DNA of 64,000 bases from NCBI RefSeq assembly GCF_032854445.1, contig NC_088307.1, positions 17,746,017 to 17,810,016 on the forward strand, in the 5' to 3' direction. The DNA comes from Liolophura sinensis. Lineage: Eukaryota; Mollusca; Polyplacophora; Chitonida; Chitonidae. Both the position numbers and the translations under genes were made by a program. Of this stretch, positions 46,081 to 57,790 are shown piece after piece; the first letter of the stretch is position 1, and every line of letters starts with the position of its first letter. The notes beneath the pieces are model-generated. The model saw nothing but the letters and a program-made list of their open reading frames with translations, was not told the DNA's origin and ran no database searches.

Positions 46081-46880
46081 ACATTTTAACCATGGCCAAC
46101 CAGCTTTGTTCTCAAGTAGGACACTTTGTACCTTGCGAAGACATCTTAACTTCCTGTGTATATTCATACTTAGATATCTGAGAACACAATACATTGCACA
46201 AATGCTCGTTTGCGATTTCCTTTGGCGCTTCAAATCTTATGATTTGCTGCTAAAACACAATGTGCGCGTTCAAATATTTACGAACGACCCTTTTTTGTGG
46301 GTACTCCTGGATTTGAAAGCAGATCACCTGATTCTACGCACCGACTCCACAATCTCATTCGAAGGGTTATTCCCACTAATTATATCTCCCCTGAAGCCGT
46401 CAGTCCTTACAAAGCCCTACGCGGACTTTCCATAGTGGTCGATTTTGGGATTAAGACCAAACGAAACAGGCCAATAAATCTGGGTATAGGCTATGAGCAA
46501 GCTGCTCATTCCCCTGACGATAAACCAGTATCCTTCTCTGAGGATATGGCTATGTGTAAGCAGTTCAATTCACGAGGCTTTTAATCAGATAACCACTGCG
46601 CAAGCACAAGACAGAATATGATATGACTGAAGCTAATCGGAAATGATGAGTACGGGATCTAAGCGTCAAGCCTGTCATTCGTGTATAACCTCTAGACCAT
46701 GAAAAAAAAGCAAAGACCCATTTCCAAAAACATTACATAAGTAGTAAATAAAGTGGTAACATGGAAAAGAGATGCACTCATCATTTTTCAAACAATTAAT
46801 ATTTTACGCATGACATCCAAACCAAACTCATAACCTGTGAATAATTTCCCGGTCGAATACAAATTTGATTTATCTTAGCC
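46081..46880. other. No feature seen
   Basis: Two overlapping open frames, 155 codons (45968-46435) and 95 codons (46297-46584), show no recognisable domain. The first begins inside the SINE B fragment, which argues against a gene. Confidence 0.35.
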
Positions 46881-46889
46881 TGAGTGGAA

Positions 46890-47035
46890 TGATCTTTCCG
46901 ATCTTTCCGATAGAGGCCGACAAACGACGACCATAGTCGACAAAAGCCGACCAACGCCGACTTTAACCGCAAAAAGCCGTCCAACGCCGATCATAGCCGA
47001 CAAAAGCTGATCATTGCCGAACATAGCTGACTACG
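46890..47035 (+). repeat. Minisatellite of CCGAC-rich units
   Basis: Short units such as GCCGACAAAAGCCGACCAAC recur with a 15/30-base subperiod and a 60-base larger period (CATAG at 46932 and 46992). Similar words (CTGCCGACAAAGGCCGATC) occur once at about 53855-53875. Confidence 0.75.
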
Positions 47036-47877
47036 CCATGGCTTTGGCTGGTAACGAAGTGATTGCATTGAGCTGAGTAGCTGATCAGCCAGCGTCTCAA
47101 GATGTTCCATGATGACCGAGTGAAGAGATTTGCTTGAAGTCTGAGCAAGGCAACGGCTAAGGTATTTTGGTAATTGTCGCTGTGATGTATTGCTAGCGAT
47201 TTATATCCAATAAACTGATTTGTTTTCGTAGCACAGTCTGTGTGAGTTTGGAACTAACTGAATTCGGTTCTTAGTACTGAAATATTAAAGGAATGTCCTC
47301 AAAAAGAAGAAACGGTCGCCTAGGTCACGATTTAAACTTTCCAGCTCTGTCATCCGCCCGTTGGCAAGCCGTTCCGTCAGCACGCTTTACATTTGCCTAC
47401 ATATGAAAACCCAGATTATGGCTTGAGTCAAGTATATAGGTTCTATATATGTAAATTGCGATTTCGAAACAAATCAGCAGTCATTTTTTTTCTTCTCTTT
47501 GTTGAAAAGAGACAGTATTGTCGTTCCGTGAAAGGTACATCATCGCAAATTTCGTTGTAAACCATAATTCGAGCGAAGAAAAAACGCGTTAATGGATAAT
47601 GTACTAACAACATGTTCCGTAAGCCTTCGCGGACACAGCTGATGCTTGACGATAAAAGCCTGTGTAAAGCCGCCATAACAGGGTGCAGTCGGGTGTATAA
47701 GCTGCTAACTCGGCAAGTGACGAATGGCATCACGGTGGTACACGTGCTTCTCTCTGTCACTCATAGTGGTATAAAATCAACTGACACCCCACATAAGTTT
47801 CCTATTGGTTGAGCTTCACCAATAGTATTAGCTGAATCGTTTCACCATTTACACTACAGTTCTACAGCAGGCCTAGT
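47036..47877. other. No feature seen
   Basis: Open frames of 105 and 66 codons at 47443-47812 overlap on opposite strands and carry no motif. Confidence 0.35.
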
Positions 47878-48013
47878 TGTTCGTATTACACGCACGCTGT
47901 ACAGCGATGCAAAAGCCGCCACTGTTCATATTACACGCACGCTGTACAGCGATGTACATGCCTTCACTGTCCATAATACATGTACTCTCCACAGCGATGT
48001 AGCCACTGTTCAC
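47878..48013 (+). repeat. 45-bp tandem repeat, three units
   Basis: ATTACACGCACGCTGTACAG, CGATGxAxxxGCCxxCACTG, TTCAT units start at about 47885 and 47930, followed by a diverged third. Confidence 0.85.
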
Positions 48014-48321
48014 AGGTCATGGACTAGATGCGAGCTTTTAAACCTTGGAGACTCAAAGTTATTTTGAACGTGTAAAGAAACACATAACAGGGGACATATT
48101 TACCTCAAATGCCGCATGGGAATTTGAAAAAAAATCCATATTTAGAAACACTATTGCCATTTAGAAAATTACGTATAGGACAAAGCCGGCCTGAGTCAAG
48201 GCTTTGGCTGATGCAATCGCGATTTTCATTTTTCAAGCTGTCCAATGCAATTCAACGACGACAGTGCAAGGCGTTCTCATGTTATCTGCATGACCCGATA
48301 TGGTTTAGTGTCAATTCTGAA
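48014..48321. other. No feature seen
   Basis: A 76-codon open frame (48109-48339) ends at the insertion site described next. No motif. Confidence 0.35.
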
Positions 48322-48371
48322 TTACATAATATCGAGTGAGTGAGTGAGTGCTTGGGGTTACATAATATCGA
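48322..48371 (+). mobile_element. 22-bp insertion flanked by a 14-bp duplication
   Basis: TTACATAATATCGA occurs at 48322-48335 and again at 48358-48371. Between them lie 22 bases, GTGAGTGAGTGAGTG followed by CTTGGGG. The inserted word matches the repeat end at 32705-32725. This is what a very short retrotransposition product would look like, with the (CACT)n side as the 3' end on the minus strand. Confidence 0.8.
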
Positions 48372-48435
48372 AATTAGACAAATCATATTATGTTGTAAGA
48401 TATGAAGACCCGTAACGTGTGGTCAATATGTTGTC

Positions 48436-48659
48436 CTTCGTGGCCGAGGTGGTTAGCACGCCACGGCGGCGCAATGGCCCAGAAGCCTCTCACCAATGCG
48501 GTCACTGTGAGTTCAAGTCCAGCTCCTGCTGACTTCTTCTGGCCGCACGTGGGAAGGGCCGTCACCAATCTGCGGCTGGTTATGGATTTCCGCCATCGTA
48601 TTAGTGAAATATTCTTGAGAACAGCGTAAATCACCAATCAATCAAATAAAAAAATAAAT
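48436..48659 (+). mobile_element. SINE A, near full-length copy with tRNA-like head
   Basis: Head TTCGTGGCCGAGGTGGTTAG (A box) and GTGAGTTCAAGTCCAGC (B box), then CTCCTGCTGACTTC, GGCCGCACGTGGGAAGGGCC, GTGAAATATTCTTGAGAAC and an AATCAAATAAAAAAATAAAT tail. An internal part around the CCCGGGCTC region is deleted. A likely target duplication, AATATGTTGTC (48425-48435) against AATGTGTTGTC (48660-48670), has one mismatch. Confidence 0.88.
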
Positions 48660-48671
48660 AATGTGTTGTCT

Positions 48672-49163
48672 ATTTACTGTTACACATTAACGAGGATATT
48701 TTATTTAACTTTTTTTCATTCATTTTTTTTTTCATTCAGCGTAATTATTTTGTACCCTCGTTTTTGCGTTGTACGACGGGAACAACATTGTAATGTCACA
48801 GCAAAGAGACTGTGTAGCCATGAAAAATGTTCGCCTCTTATTACACTGAAATGGAACTCTCTGCTCGTCTACAGTGAATTTCCTCCAGTTTCCTTGCCAT
48901 TAAATCTAACATGGTTCTAGTCGTCTCTGACGGCATCCGTATACCGCTGCGACTAATCAGCCGTGAAGCAACCACTTTCCGAGTCAATAACAACAGGAGA
49001 CCAATTTCCAAAGCAAACATTAACATCACTTAGAAAAAGTAATATATAACCAGTAAATATAAAAGGTAATGAATTAGGCTGGGTGTGATATGAAAGAGAG
49101 TCAGTCATCAGCTAAATGGCTTCTGACATGGTCACTTCCAAAATTCCTGTGGCTAACGTTGAC
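48672..49163. other. No feature seen
   Basis: AT-rich, with T tracts near 48705-48735. Motif-free open frames of 85 and 62 codons. Confidence 0.35.
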
Positions 49164-49547
49164 TTGTTTATTTCATTGTTATTAGTGCCCTGCTCAAAGA
49201 ACTGTTTTACTTATACAATTGCAGTCAGTTTATTGAGTGGAGGAAACGGGAATGCCTGGGGTAATGACTGACCTTTGCCTAGTATGTGACGAATTTTTCC
49301 CAGTGGAATGTACAGATAGGCCTGTGCGCACCATATTGGTGGAAGACAAGGAGTCTTCAACGAACGTTAGACTGTACAAATGGCCACACGACCGTCGCTG
49401 GCCGTTTGTGTCGCCAAAGCCTTGTGAACAGTGAGAGCAGAGGTATCTACAAATTTCCTGCCCAAGGCCGGAGTTGAACCTGTACATAGAGTGTTCCCGG
49501 CACGGAGAGATAAACGTCTTAACTACTTTGCCATATACGCTCAGCTA
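49164..49547 (-). mobile_element. SINE B, full length
   Basis: On the minus strand: GCTGAGCGTATATGGCAAAG as an A-box region, GTACAGGTTCAACTCCGG as the B box, CCTTGGGCAGGAAATTTG, GTGTGGCCATTTGTACAGTC, CTTGTCTTCCACCAATATGG, CGTTTCCTCCACTCAATAAA and an ATTGTATAAGTAAAACAGTT 3' end. About 385 bases, and the best reference copy of the family in this window. Small open frames within it are not genes. Confidence 0.85.
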
Positions 49548-49651
49548 ATAATAAATGAGTGAAGACATTAGTTAGCGTGTAAGCAAACATAATTCCACCA
49601 TGCATTACAATATATGCAGTGTTATATATGATATACCTGTTGAATAGGTTA

Positions 49652-49904
49652 CACTCAAAAAATCAATCTGTTAATTTTAACAGAAAATCTGAGTGATACT
49701 AGAATGTATTCTGTTATTATAACACAATATTTTGTCAAATTGAACATAATATCCTGTTAGTCTAATAGAATGGTTATGTTAGATTAATAGAATATGTGTG
49801 CTATATTTCACAGAACAATCTGCTGCAATGGCAGAATACGTTGTAGCATCACCCCTATAACAAAAAGATTTTCTGTTAAGTTTAGGAGATTTATTTTTTG
49901 AGTG
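49652..49904 (+). mobile_element. MITE D, copy 3, complete
   Basis: 253 bases between TA dinucleotides (49650-49651 and 49905-49906). Termini CACTCAAAAAAT and ATTTTTTGAGTG are perfect inverted repeats over 12 bases and the similarity extends to about 38 bases with mismatches (both ends lead to AACAGAAAATC when read inward). Non-coding. Confidence 0.93.
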
Positions 49905-49906
49905 TA

Positions 49907-50812
49907 CGATAACTCATCCACTGATTTTTGTTGTACTCCCAACACACTCCTTACTGCGCATGATTTACATCACTGCTATCGTAAGACCTCTGAAAAGAAT
50001 TCCCTTCTTTGTAAATGTGGGAGTCCCTTATGATGGAGTCGCGGGTCATGGAGGGAGGCTATATGGGGTCTCTTCATGGAGTCTCTTCAAAGTTGAATTT
50101 TAAGAAGCTGGAATTTTTCCATGCAGAACAAGCAGAGATGCTGAATTCCTGAGTTTCCTTCCTTTCTGGTTTTCTCGGGAGGAGACTCTGCAAAACATCA
50201 GGCTAGGAGCCAGTGGCTGTGGAGATTAACCTATGCGATCCCAACGCAACAGCAAACGCATTTGTCTTCACCCATTTAGGAATTCACCAAACTTCCAGCC
50301 TTCGCCTGAAACTATTTTTTAACTATAAGTGTAAATTAAAGCCTGATGGAATGTCTATACGTACCAGTTGATAGAGAAGGCAAACCCATTTATGCAGCTT
50401 AATGAAAGTGTTTGCACGTCTGAGAACAAATTCAGTCAAAACAAGTTACCAGATATTTCTCCGAAAGCCACCAATCACTTCGCCGGAAGTGGCCAATAGG
50501 CCGGTTTACTACCACGTTTTGCCTACAACCGGTAGACATTGGCCGAAAGGCATGAGGTGGTACATTAATCGGATAATTTTTTCAGCGACTGATTTAAAGT
50601 ATTCACTGTCTCGTTCAAGGACTGTTCAGCATAGTGAAGGCCACAGACTTTCCGTTTATTTGTTGCCGGGGGCTGGGTCTATTTGTAGGTTAAGCTTTTT
50701 ATTCTTTTCCATTTGTCTGTCAGATGTCCCCAGTGTATAATGTTATACAACATTGGCCGACGTTTTTTTGAGCCCGCGACTTCATTGGACTGGTGACTTC
50801 TATTGTAGAAAA
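49907..50812. other. No feature seen
   Basis: A 112-codon open frame (50402-50740) has no recognisable motif. A GAGCCCGCGACTTCATTGG word at about 50770 recalls SINE F but is too short to call. Confidence 0.35.
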
Positions 50813-50814
50813 CG

Positions 50815-51035
50815 TCATGCAATTCCAGATCAGTGACGTCTGATAAAACTGCCCTTAACAACACTGCATACTTATCTTACTCTGCTAAAGACATGGTGCG
50901 ACGTTTTGCGTAGCTTGCTACTCTTTAAGCACTTGCAATAGGGGTAAGAATAAAATCTAAGCCGCTGTGGACTGACAAGAGGTGGGATTTCTCCAGTTAC
51001 CTATGACCATTCACCAATTATCACATTACCAAAAT
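50815..51035 (+). repeat. Interspersed family C copy
   Basis: CAGTGACGTCTGATAAAACT, TTACTCTGCTAAAGACATGG, TAAGAATAAAATCTAA, GACTGACAAGAGG, CCAGTTACCTATGACCATTC and ACCAATTATCACATTACC align in order with 31340-31545 and 63510-63700. More diverged than the 63.5 kb copy. Confidence 0.75.
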
Positions 51036-51265
51036 TAATCAGGTATAGTGGGGGGGCTCCGAAATCACCAGTTAAAAAGACGAAGCAAGCATTAACACAA
51101 CTATCACTCAACAAAGGACTTTTCATGTGAAATGATTCCTGGTTCAGGTGTCATAAGGATGCAGGTTATCGTCTGTGGGTTAATAAACGGTACAAAAAAA
51201 AAAGAAAAAAAAAGAAAATAGCACCCGACAATCTTTAGTCAGATTTTAATGGGGGAGTTGGAAGT

Positions 51266-51540
51266 TTTTTATTTATTTATTTATTTATTTGATTGGTGTT
51301 TTACGCCGTACTCAAGAATATTTCACTTATACGACGGCGGCCAGCATTATGGTGGGAGGAAACCGGGCAGAGCCCGGGGGAAACTCACGACCATCTGCAG
51401 GTTGCTGGCAGACCTTCCCACTTACGGCCGGGGAGGAAGCCAGCATAAGCTGGACTTGACCTCACAGCGACCGCATTGGTGAGAGGCTTCTGGGTCATTA
51501 CGCTGCGCTAGCGCGCTAACCAACTGAGCCACTGAGGCCC
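51266..51540 (-). mobile_element. SINE A, full length
   Basis: On the minus strand it begins GGGCCTCAGTGGCTCAGTTG (A box), has GTGAGGTCAAGTCCAGC (B box), then the body with CCGTAAGTGGGAAGGTCTGC, CCCGGGCTCTGCCCGGTTTC and CTCCCACCATAATGCTGGCC, and the 3' end with (AAAT)n. About ten differences from the 58.2 kb copy over about 258 bases, so roughly 96 percent identical. TTTTTTATT on both sides may be a nine-base duplication. The 78-codon open frame on its plus strand is antisense to the SINE and is not a gene. Confidence 0.95.
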
Positions 51541-51552
51541 TACTTTTTTATT

Positions 51553-54230
51553 GATAAAGGCTGAAAAAAGTGTAACTGTACCACGTGACTTCTCAATTAT
51601 GTTATAAAACTATTTTGATTACATTTAATATAACATTTCACAAAAAGTAATTTAGAGTTGACCAACGATGGAGAAAGCTGTGAACTTGAGAATTTCATAA
51701 AGGAAATAGGTGTCATTTGTTCCTTTGGAACAACGTGAGGCAGGTAATTGGTTAATCAATGTCAACGAAGGTTGCCTAACATTTTTCACCAGTCACTTGA
51801 TACTATAGGACTATTTGTACCTTTAACGACAAAAGAGTTACAACTCGAAACTTCCCTGTTGCATCCCGTTCTTGGAAACACTTTTACATTGTCATCAGAC
51901 AAGGCATGTGTAGGTTGGACATACGAGCCTTCACTGGAAATGTGTTGTTGTGGTATTTTTGATAAAGGCCATGTATATTCGCAATAAACTTATTAATGCG
52001 ATACGGCTTATAACAAACCATTTGGTACATTTACATCTCATGGTTTAAGCGAGCACCTGTTTCTAAAAGCGGATGAATTCCTAAGAATCGACGTCGAGGT
52101 CAAAGATGGGGCTGAACGCCACATCGAGTGTCTGATCACGCTACTGTCTGAGGCAACTAGGGTTGTATAGTCTCTCTTCATTTCCACCGTCGCCGGTTAG
52201 TTTACCCCTGGTATCACCGATCATTCCATCCACGTCTCTTGTTACCGAACTAAGTACTTTGGCAAGGGTCATTTACTTTCATACAGTGCCAAAGAGTCAT
52301 CTTTCCTAAATGGATTTGAGAAAGCCCTGTTTAATAAAGAACGTACAAATTTCTTAACGTATCAGACTCTAACTTCCGGTCTAATATGTCATACAGCTAT
52401 CGTCTTATGTCCATAGCAATAACTACTCCAAAATTTGCAAACTGATGATAGATGTAGGCTCTGGAAAGGTCAATTTACGTGGCAAATTTGAGATGATGTT
52501 TCCATGTCGTGGTTTCACAGCTTCAAGTAACATAAAGCGAAGGATTTTTCAAAAATTTTCTTCACAAGCAAGTTTTCCTTTACATGATCCCTAACTCCCT
52601 AAAATTATTATCAATTGACAACACAAAACGGTTGGGTGCATCGTCGTTGGTGGAAGTTGTTTTCATGTTTAATTAATTTTTATTTATTTGCTTACTGTTT
52701 TATTCATTTATTAGGATGAAGACAAAATAATCGTGACACACGATGAATGACACACAGCCTCAGCACTTAATCCTACCACCACAATAATCCCAGCCAAGTG
52801 GTCTCAATTGTAGAATCCTTTGGCCACACGTTATACTTCTCGAAAGCCGACAACGTCATGTTAATGTGTGGTGACGTAATCGGCTTACGAGAACCTATCC
52901 CACTTCTGCAGAGAGTACTCTGGCTGATTCCCTCCCCCTGACTTCAGGTGGCGCCAGTCGCTTAATGGTACGCAGAATACCTCAGGGAACAAGACTGGGT
53001 AGGATTATACTATTACCAGGTTTATCTCGCGATATCGGGTCACTTGTCATTTTCATTTCATCCAGGAAGAATGATTTGGGCTATACCGAGGACAGAGCTA
53101 AGTTACAGGATTATTAAACACAACGTTAGTACTAATGAGAGTCAAAGTCAATGAACTATGTGCCATAATCAGCAGAATGCTGGTGTGATTCGTAGCATGT
53201 CATTGTAGATGGGCTTGCGCGATTGATGAATAATTTATCCGTTATTATTAATTAGTACTTTAGATCTGTCACAGACTAAGTTTCATTAAGGTGCGTTTGT
53301 GCCGCGATGAACCGTTCTGGTTCAAAGTTAGCTCAGATCATTAGTGAAGTTAATCCCTAATCAAATAATCAAAAAGGAGTTTGTCCAGATCACTGTTTGT
53401 CCACAGGAATTCCATCATAAATAAAGAACCCCGTTTAAGCTATTCATGGTATACACACGAATCTGAGGGCCAAATATGACATGTCTATTGAAAATCTCTT
53501 CGTGTGTGGAAGTTTATGGCGTTCTAACGTCATCGGCTTTTTTTTTTGCAACTCAAAAAGGTTTTCTTTTTCTAGCGGAAATCCACGAGACGCCATTTGA
53601 AAGCAGCTTTCCTTTGAAATTTCCCCAAAGGGCTTGGATTTCCTTTACGAGATCAAATTATTTTTTTATTTCAAGGAAACTTTATCTGAAGACACCTAAT
53701 CCAATTTCAATCTTTTTTGGACTATCCGCTAAACGACAAAGGCCTTGGTAAGATCTGAGAGTTTAGTTTTGTGTATCATTTTTTGTTGTAAAAGCCACAC
53801 CATAAAACGAGGTCGTAGCCAAACGACATAGTAGGAAAACATTGATTCTAGACGGAATCTGCCGACAAAGGCCGATCTTTTTGGAATATTCGGATTCGCT
53901 GCTTGTTAACTTTATGCGAAAAATGCAAGATCAGTTGTTACATCTTTGTTAAGACAATATAAACTGCTGTCATTCAGTGTGCCACAAAAGCAATTCCATG
54001 GATATTTCAACATTGGGTAACACATCATTTGACCTCATGAATGTCGTTCAGAAAATGATTTACGTTACAATAATGATTAATGCTTTCTGACACATTCCAC
54101 GAAAATGGCTGAGACCTCCTAGAGTTTGAACCATTGAAAAAAAGAGTCAGGCACCATTCCAAGATGTCAACAGATCTAGATGTCAATCGCCTAAATCATT
54201 CGGCCAACAGGCTCCCACAAATATAGGATG
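51553..54230. other. Mostly featureless; one motif-free open run and a hairpin
   Basis: No gene supported. 51994-52170 is an ATG-less open run of 54 codons with balanced amino-acid use (ends in ECLITLLSEATRVV), possibly coding debris. An imperfect palindrome lies at 52838-52892. The open frame at 51748-51987 (79 codons) has no motif. Confidence 0.3.
52838..52892. repeat. Imperfect 55-bp palindrome
   Basis: TCTCGAAAGCCGACAACGTC pairs with the right arm (TGACGTAATCGGCTTACGAGA read in reverse complement) with about 17 matches in 20, around a loop of about ten bases. Confidence 0.7.
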
Positions 54231-56026
54231 CGCAAGTACAAATCTCCCACACCAACTAATACCACTTCCACCGCTCCCTGTCTCCCCACCCCCACCCGCA
54301 TCGCTACCATTATCCCTTCCCCAGTGTATATTTATCTATGCTATAATGACACCATGATTTAATTCACCCTGAACCTATTCGATCATCTGGGATAGCTTTT
54401 GTCTCCAATCAATCACGCTTAATCAAGTTGTTAAGGCTGCTTTTGGGGGCAAACATTACTGTTGACCGTGCGAGGTAGTGTGCCGCGCAAAGCTTTGTGG
54501 GGGAATCAATCGCTATTTCCGCTTGGCTTTGTAATGATTCGAGCTCCACCAATACGGATACTCGCGTAGTTGGGTATGGACAGCGTGGGATGTAGCCTAC
54601 CTGTATAGATATATCGCTGAGACGCACTTGTGAGCACTATTACAAAGCTCTGTACCTTCATCATACTATACAGAACGGATGTTGAACCACAGGTGCTCAA
54701 TTAATAGGAAGGTAAGATTAGTACATGTACGTGTTTTTACTCTGTTAGAATAGAGCTTGGCAATTTGGAAAGTTTACGAATGTCATTTTTGGGCAGATGA
54801 AACCAGGCAGAGCCCTGAAGGACAAACACGTAACGTTTATGGATGTTGGGAGCTGGGCACTACCCAGAGGAAAAGTCCGTTATGGTTGGCCGTAGGAAAA
54901 TGGGAGGTGTTCATAGAAAAAGCTGTTTATGGCTGAATGTAGGAAACTGGACAATGGCCAAAGGAGAAACTGTTTAAACCGTTTAACGGGTAAAAAGAGG
55001 ACGAGTATTCCGTGCAGGTAACACCATTTCGAGCTGCAGAAAAACCGTGTCTGGTAGAGGATATCTTTCATGTCTCACAAAGAGCTTCTGAACTCACGGC
55101 TTCGTTGGCGAAAGGCTAGTCGTTTTTTTTTTATTTATGTTTTTTTTTTAAATTTAATGTATTCATACTGGCATATACAATTCATTCCTATTTATATAAT
55201 GTATGTCCACATGTACGTTGCTTTTCTGTTAGAACAAGGTATGTTCTCGCGTTTTGGGTGCCTTTTCACTTGTACACTCACTTGTGCATTCACTATTGTA
55301 TAACGTATGCTCATTTGTAACAGTATATTGTCATCAAAGAGCGTCAGAGTGGATTGGCATCCACAGGATACTAACTTTCTTCTCCTGCATGTTTCTGCAA
55401 TGTGAAACAGTCGTAAAGTTACGCCAAGCCTTATTACCATGGTAACACATGTATTCAATACCAGTTAAGCCATGATGTAACTTTAAACTAGGAATTTGGC
55501 AGCTTGAGAAACAATCCCCCAAGGTATCCGGTGATAGCAAAAACTGAACCTGGAAATTGTTCAGGAAAAGGATTACCGGCCTATTTCCGATATTTTTTTT
55601 TAGTTACCCTTTTCTTCCATCCTGATATTAACTATTTAAACAGCTCTTATGTTAACTGTAGCAAAGCTTGTATATATCCCGTGTGGCATTCCTACAACAA
55701 CAAATAACCTTGGAGAAAACCGCTTTTCAAATTTCTACATTAAGTTTTTTTATCTTCAAAGAAAGAAAACCGAAGCTTCATACAGTTTACAGTTGAAACA
55801 CGGCGAAGCTTAAAATTGGTGTCAGCTTCAGTAATCAATACAACACCATCACGTGATCAAAAATTGTTCTCGTGTTATTTCAGGTATATGTCCGCAAACC
55901 TATTTGTCTCTGTATTTTTGTTTTTATTTTACTTTTTTTGGAGGGCCGTTATTTGAGGTTTTATCATAAACAATACTTAGGAGACCAGTGCGTCTGCCAT
56001 GTATGGAAAACATTGCTTCCGCCTGA
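54231..56026. other. No feature seen
   Basis: Includes a short C-rich patch at about 54270-54310 and T-rich tracts near 55125-55160. Open frames up to 88 codons, no motif. Confidence 0.35.
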
Positions 56027-56130
56027 TTTATTTAATTGATGGATGTTCAAGGCTTTGCACAAGAATATTTCACTTCTAGAACGATTGCTAGCATTATAGT
56101 CGGAGGATACCGGGTAGAGCCTCGGGGCAC
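56027..56130 (-). mobile_element. SINE A 3' fragment, diverged
   Basis: Plus strand: TATTTAATTGATGG, CAAGAATATTTCACTTCTAG, GCTAGCATTATAGTCGGAGG and ACCGGGTAGAGCC. This is SINE A reversed with many changes. No clear flanking duplication. Confidence 0.7.
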
Positions 56131-56144
56131 ATTGCCATTTTGCC

Positions 56145-56397
56145 CCCCTATATTTATTATATTTACGCTTAACGCCGTACACTCAAGAACTCACCACTGA
56201 TATGAAGACTGAAAGGTTTTCAGGAGGAGTACACCACTGTGTCCAAAGTGAGCAGCGTCCTTGGCTAAGTCACTGACAAACCTCTGGGCTAAAAGCGGCA
56301 GCCAAAGCCTGGAATCGAACCCACGACCTCATTGATCACTTAAGTAGACAGTTGCAGTACACAAACGTAGTAACCGTCTGAGCCATAGAATTCTTTC
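56145..56397 (-). mobile_element. SINE F with tRNA-like head
   Basis: On the minus strand: TATGGCTCAGACGGTTACTA (A box), GAGGTCGTGGGTTCGATTCC (B box), GGCTTTGGCTGCCGCTTTTA, then a body and a 3' end with TTCTTGAGTGTACGGCGTTA like that of SINE A. Head differs from A and B, so the families share only the 3' domain. It abuts the SINE A fragment on its left. Confidence 0.7.
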
Positions 56398-57740
56398 AAC
56401 CACTATAACTGCATACTCCACATCATATCTATCGCGGGACTTGGGGAAACAGGTTTGGGAAAAAACTCTTTATGTCGTATCCTCCTCAGAATGTCTCGAT
56501 TGGTTATTACCGCGGTAATGTTACATTTTCTGTGCTGTAACTTTAAGGCTTTGTCTGAATTTTTGACTGACGAGATAGTTTCGTGTCCATTTTGAATTCC
56601 ATTACATGACTGATCTTACACCTCGTATTGTAACTGTTTTTTTTTTGAAGCACAGTAAAGGGTATCATACAGAAGTTCTCGATGGCCATTTGCTTAAAGT
56701 GTCATTTTCGAGTTATGGCAACTTCACCTATATACACTTGACCTACGTGATGTAGGCCTACTGTAGATAAGAACGTTAAAGCCGAATCAAATACATAAAT
56801 ATAAACAAAAAAGGTGCATTATGTTTCGGGGTGAATGGAGTGTCCCATGGAACAGCGAAGCTCATTTCCTGTGACTACTGATTTCTGTAGTGCGATTCTT
56901 TCCTTATTGTTTATGGTAGATTGTTTTTGACAATGGAATTTCCCCAGGAGCTCCTTAAAAAGACCATATATTGGAAAAGTGATTTTCCTGCGAAGCATTC
57001 CTGTAACGAGTGTTGAAATACAACTTATTTACGGCCGCCTTGTGAAAGGTTCTATTGTTGTAGGCGTAGACGTGTGGGACACGCAAGAGGCTAGATAAGT
57101 GATGTAAGTCATAGAGATGCCAGTTATCGTTACATGGCATTAGTATCTCGTGTAGCGGACTTTAAATAATAATCATTGTCCACTGACGCGATTTGATAAC
57201 AAAACGCCAGTGAGAGTTCCACTCGTATCGGAGGGATATTGAGAAAATGGGATATAAATGGGGAGAAAATAATATATAGGCCTATATAGGTCTACGTGCC
57301 CACCATGGTTTTTAGCTGATAGTGTTAGCAGTTCATGTTACACCGACACCGTCTGGCAGGCTACATTGAGAAATACACATTACCCAATATCCTCAACAAC
57401 TTCGACCAGTAAAGGATAACTTTAGATGCTATATGCTACACGATGTCTGGTCGAATTTGTCGAGGATTTAGGGTAGTACTTGGGTGGGCGATGCACTTTG
57501 AAAACATAATCCATAAAATTTTGCAGATTAAAATGTAGCTAAATATCGTTCATTTAGGAACACGTATTATGAGCTTTACGGAAATGATAAAATAGCCTGT
57601 CCAGATAAAATTCCTCCAAAATACCACACTACCGTCTGTGTTCGAATCGATAGACTCGGCGATTGGTTAAATTTCTAGCTGGAAAGCTATGTCATGATTA
57701 GGAAACATATCAACAGATGCCGCAGACAAGCCTAGCTATG
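56398..57740. other. No feature seen
   Basis: Non-coding, with TAGGCCTA-type words near 56753 and 57277 (also at 21901). No open frame of interest. Confidence 0.35.
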
Positions 57741-57747
57741 GAAGCTA

Positions 57748-57790
57748 CTCACCCCCCCCCCCTCCCTCCCTCCCTCCCCACCCCACCTCC
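57748..57790 (+). repeat. C/T tract (CCCT)n
   Basis: A run of C followed by several CCCT units. One-strand pyrimidine tract next to a GC-richer segment. Confidence 0.9.

Noticed and set aside
45968-46435. 155-codon open frame as a gene
   Set aside because: It begins inside a SINE B fragment, has no recognisable domain and overlaps another frame of similar quality.
51249-51482. 78-codon open frame as a small gene
   Set aside because: It is the antisense of SINE A and recurs at 58210-58443 with the repeat, so it is repeat-derived.
56290-56397. True tRNA gene
   Set aside because: A and B box words are present but no closed acceptor stem or clover-leaf can be formed, and the head continues into a SINE body. 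The heads at 33105-33275, 48436 and 58502 were rejected for the same reason.
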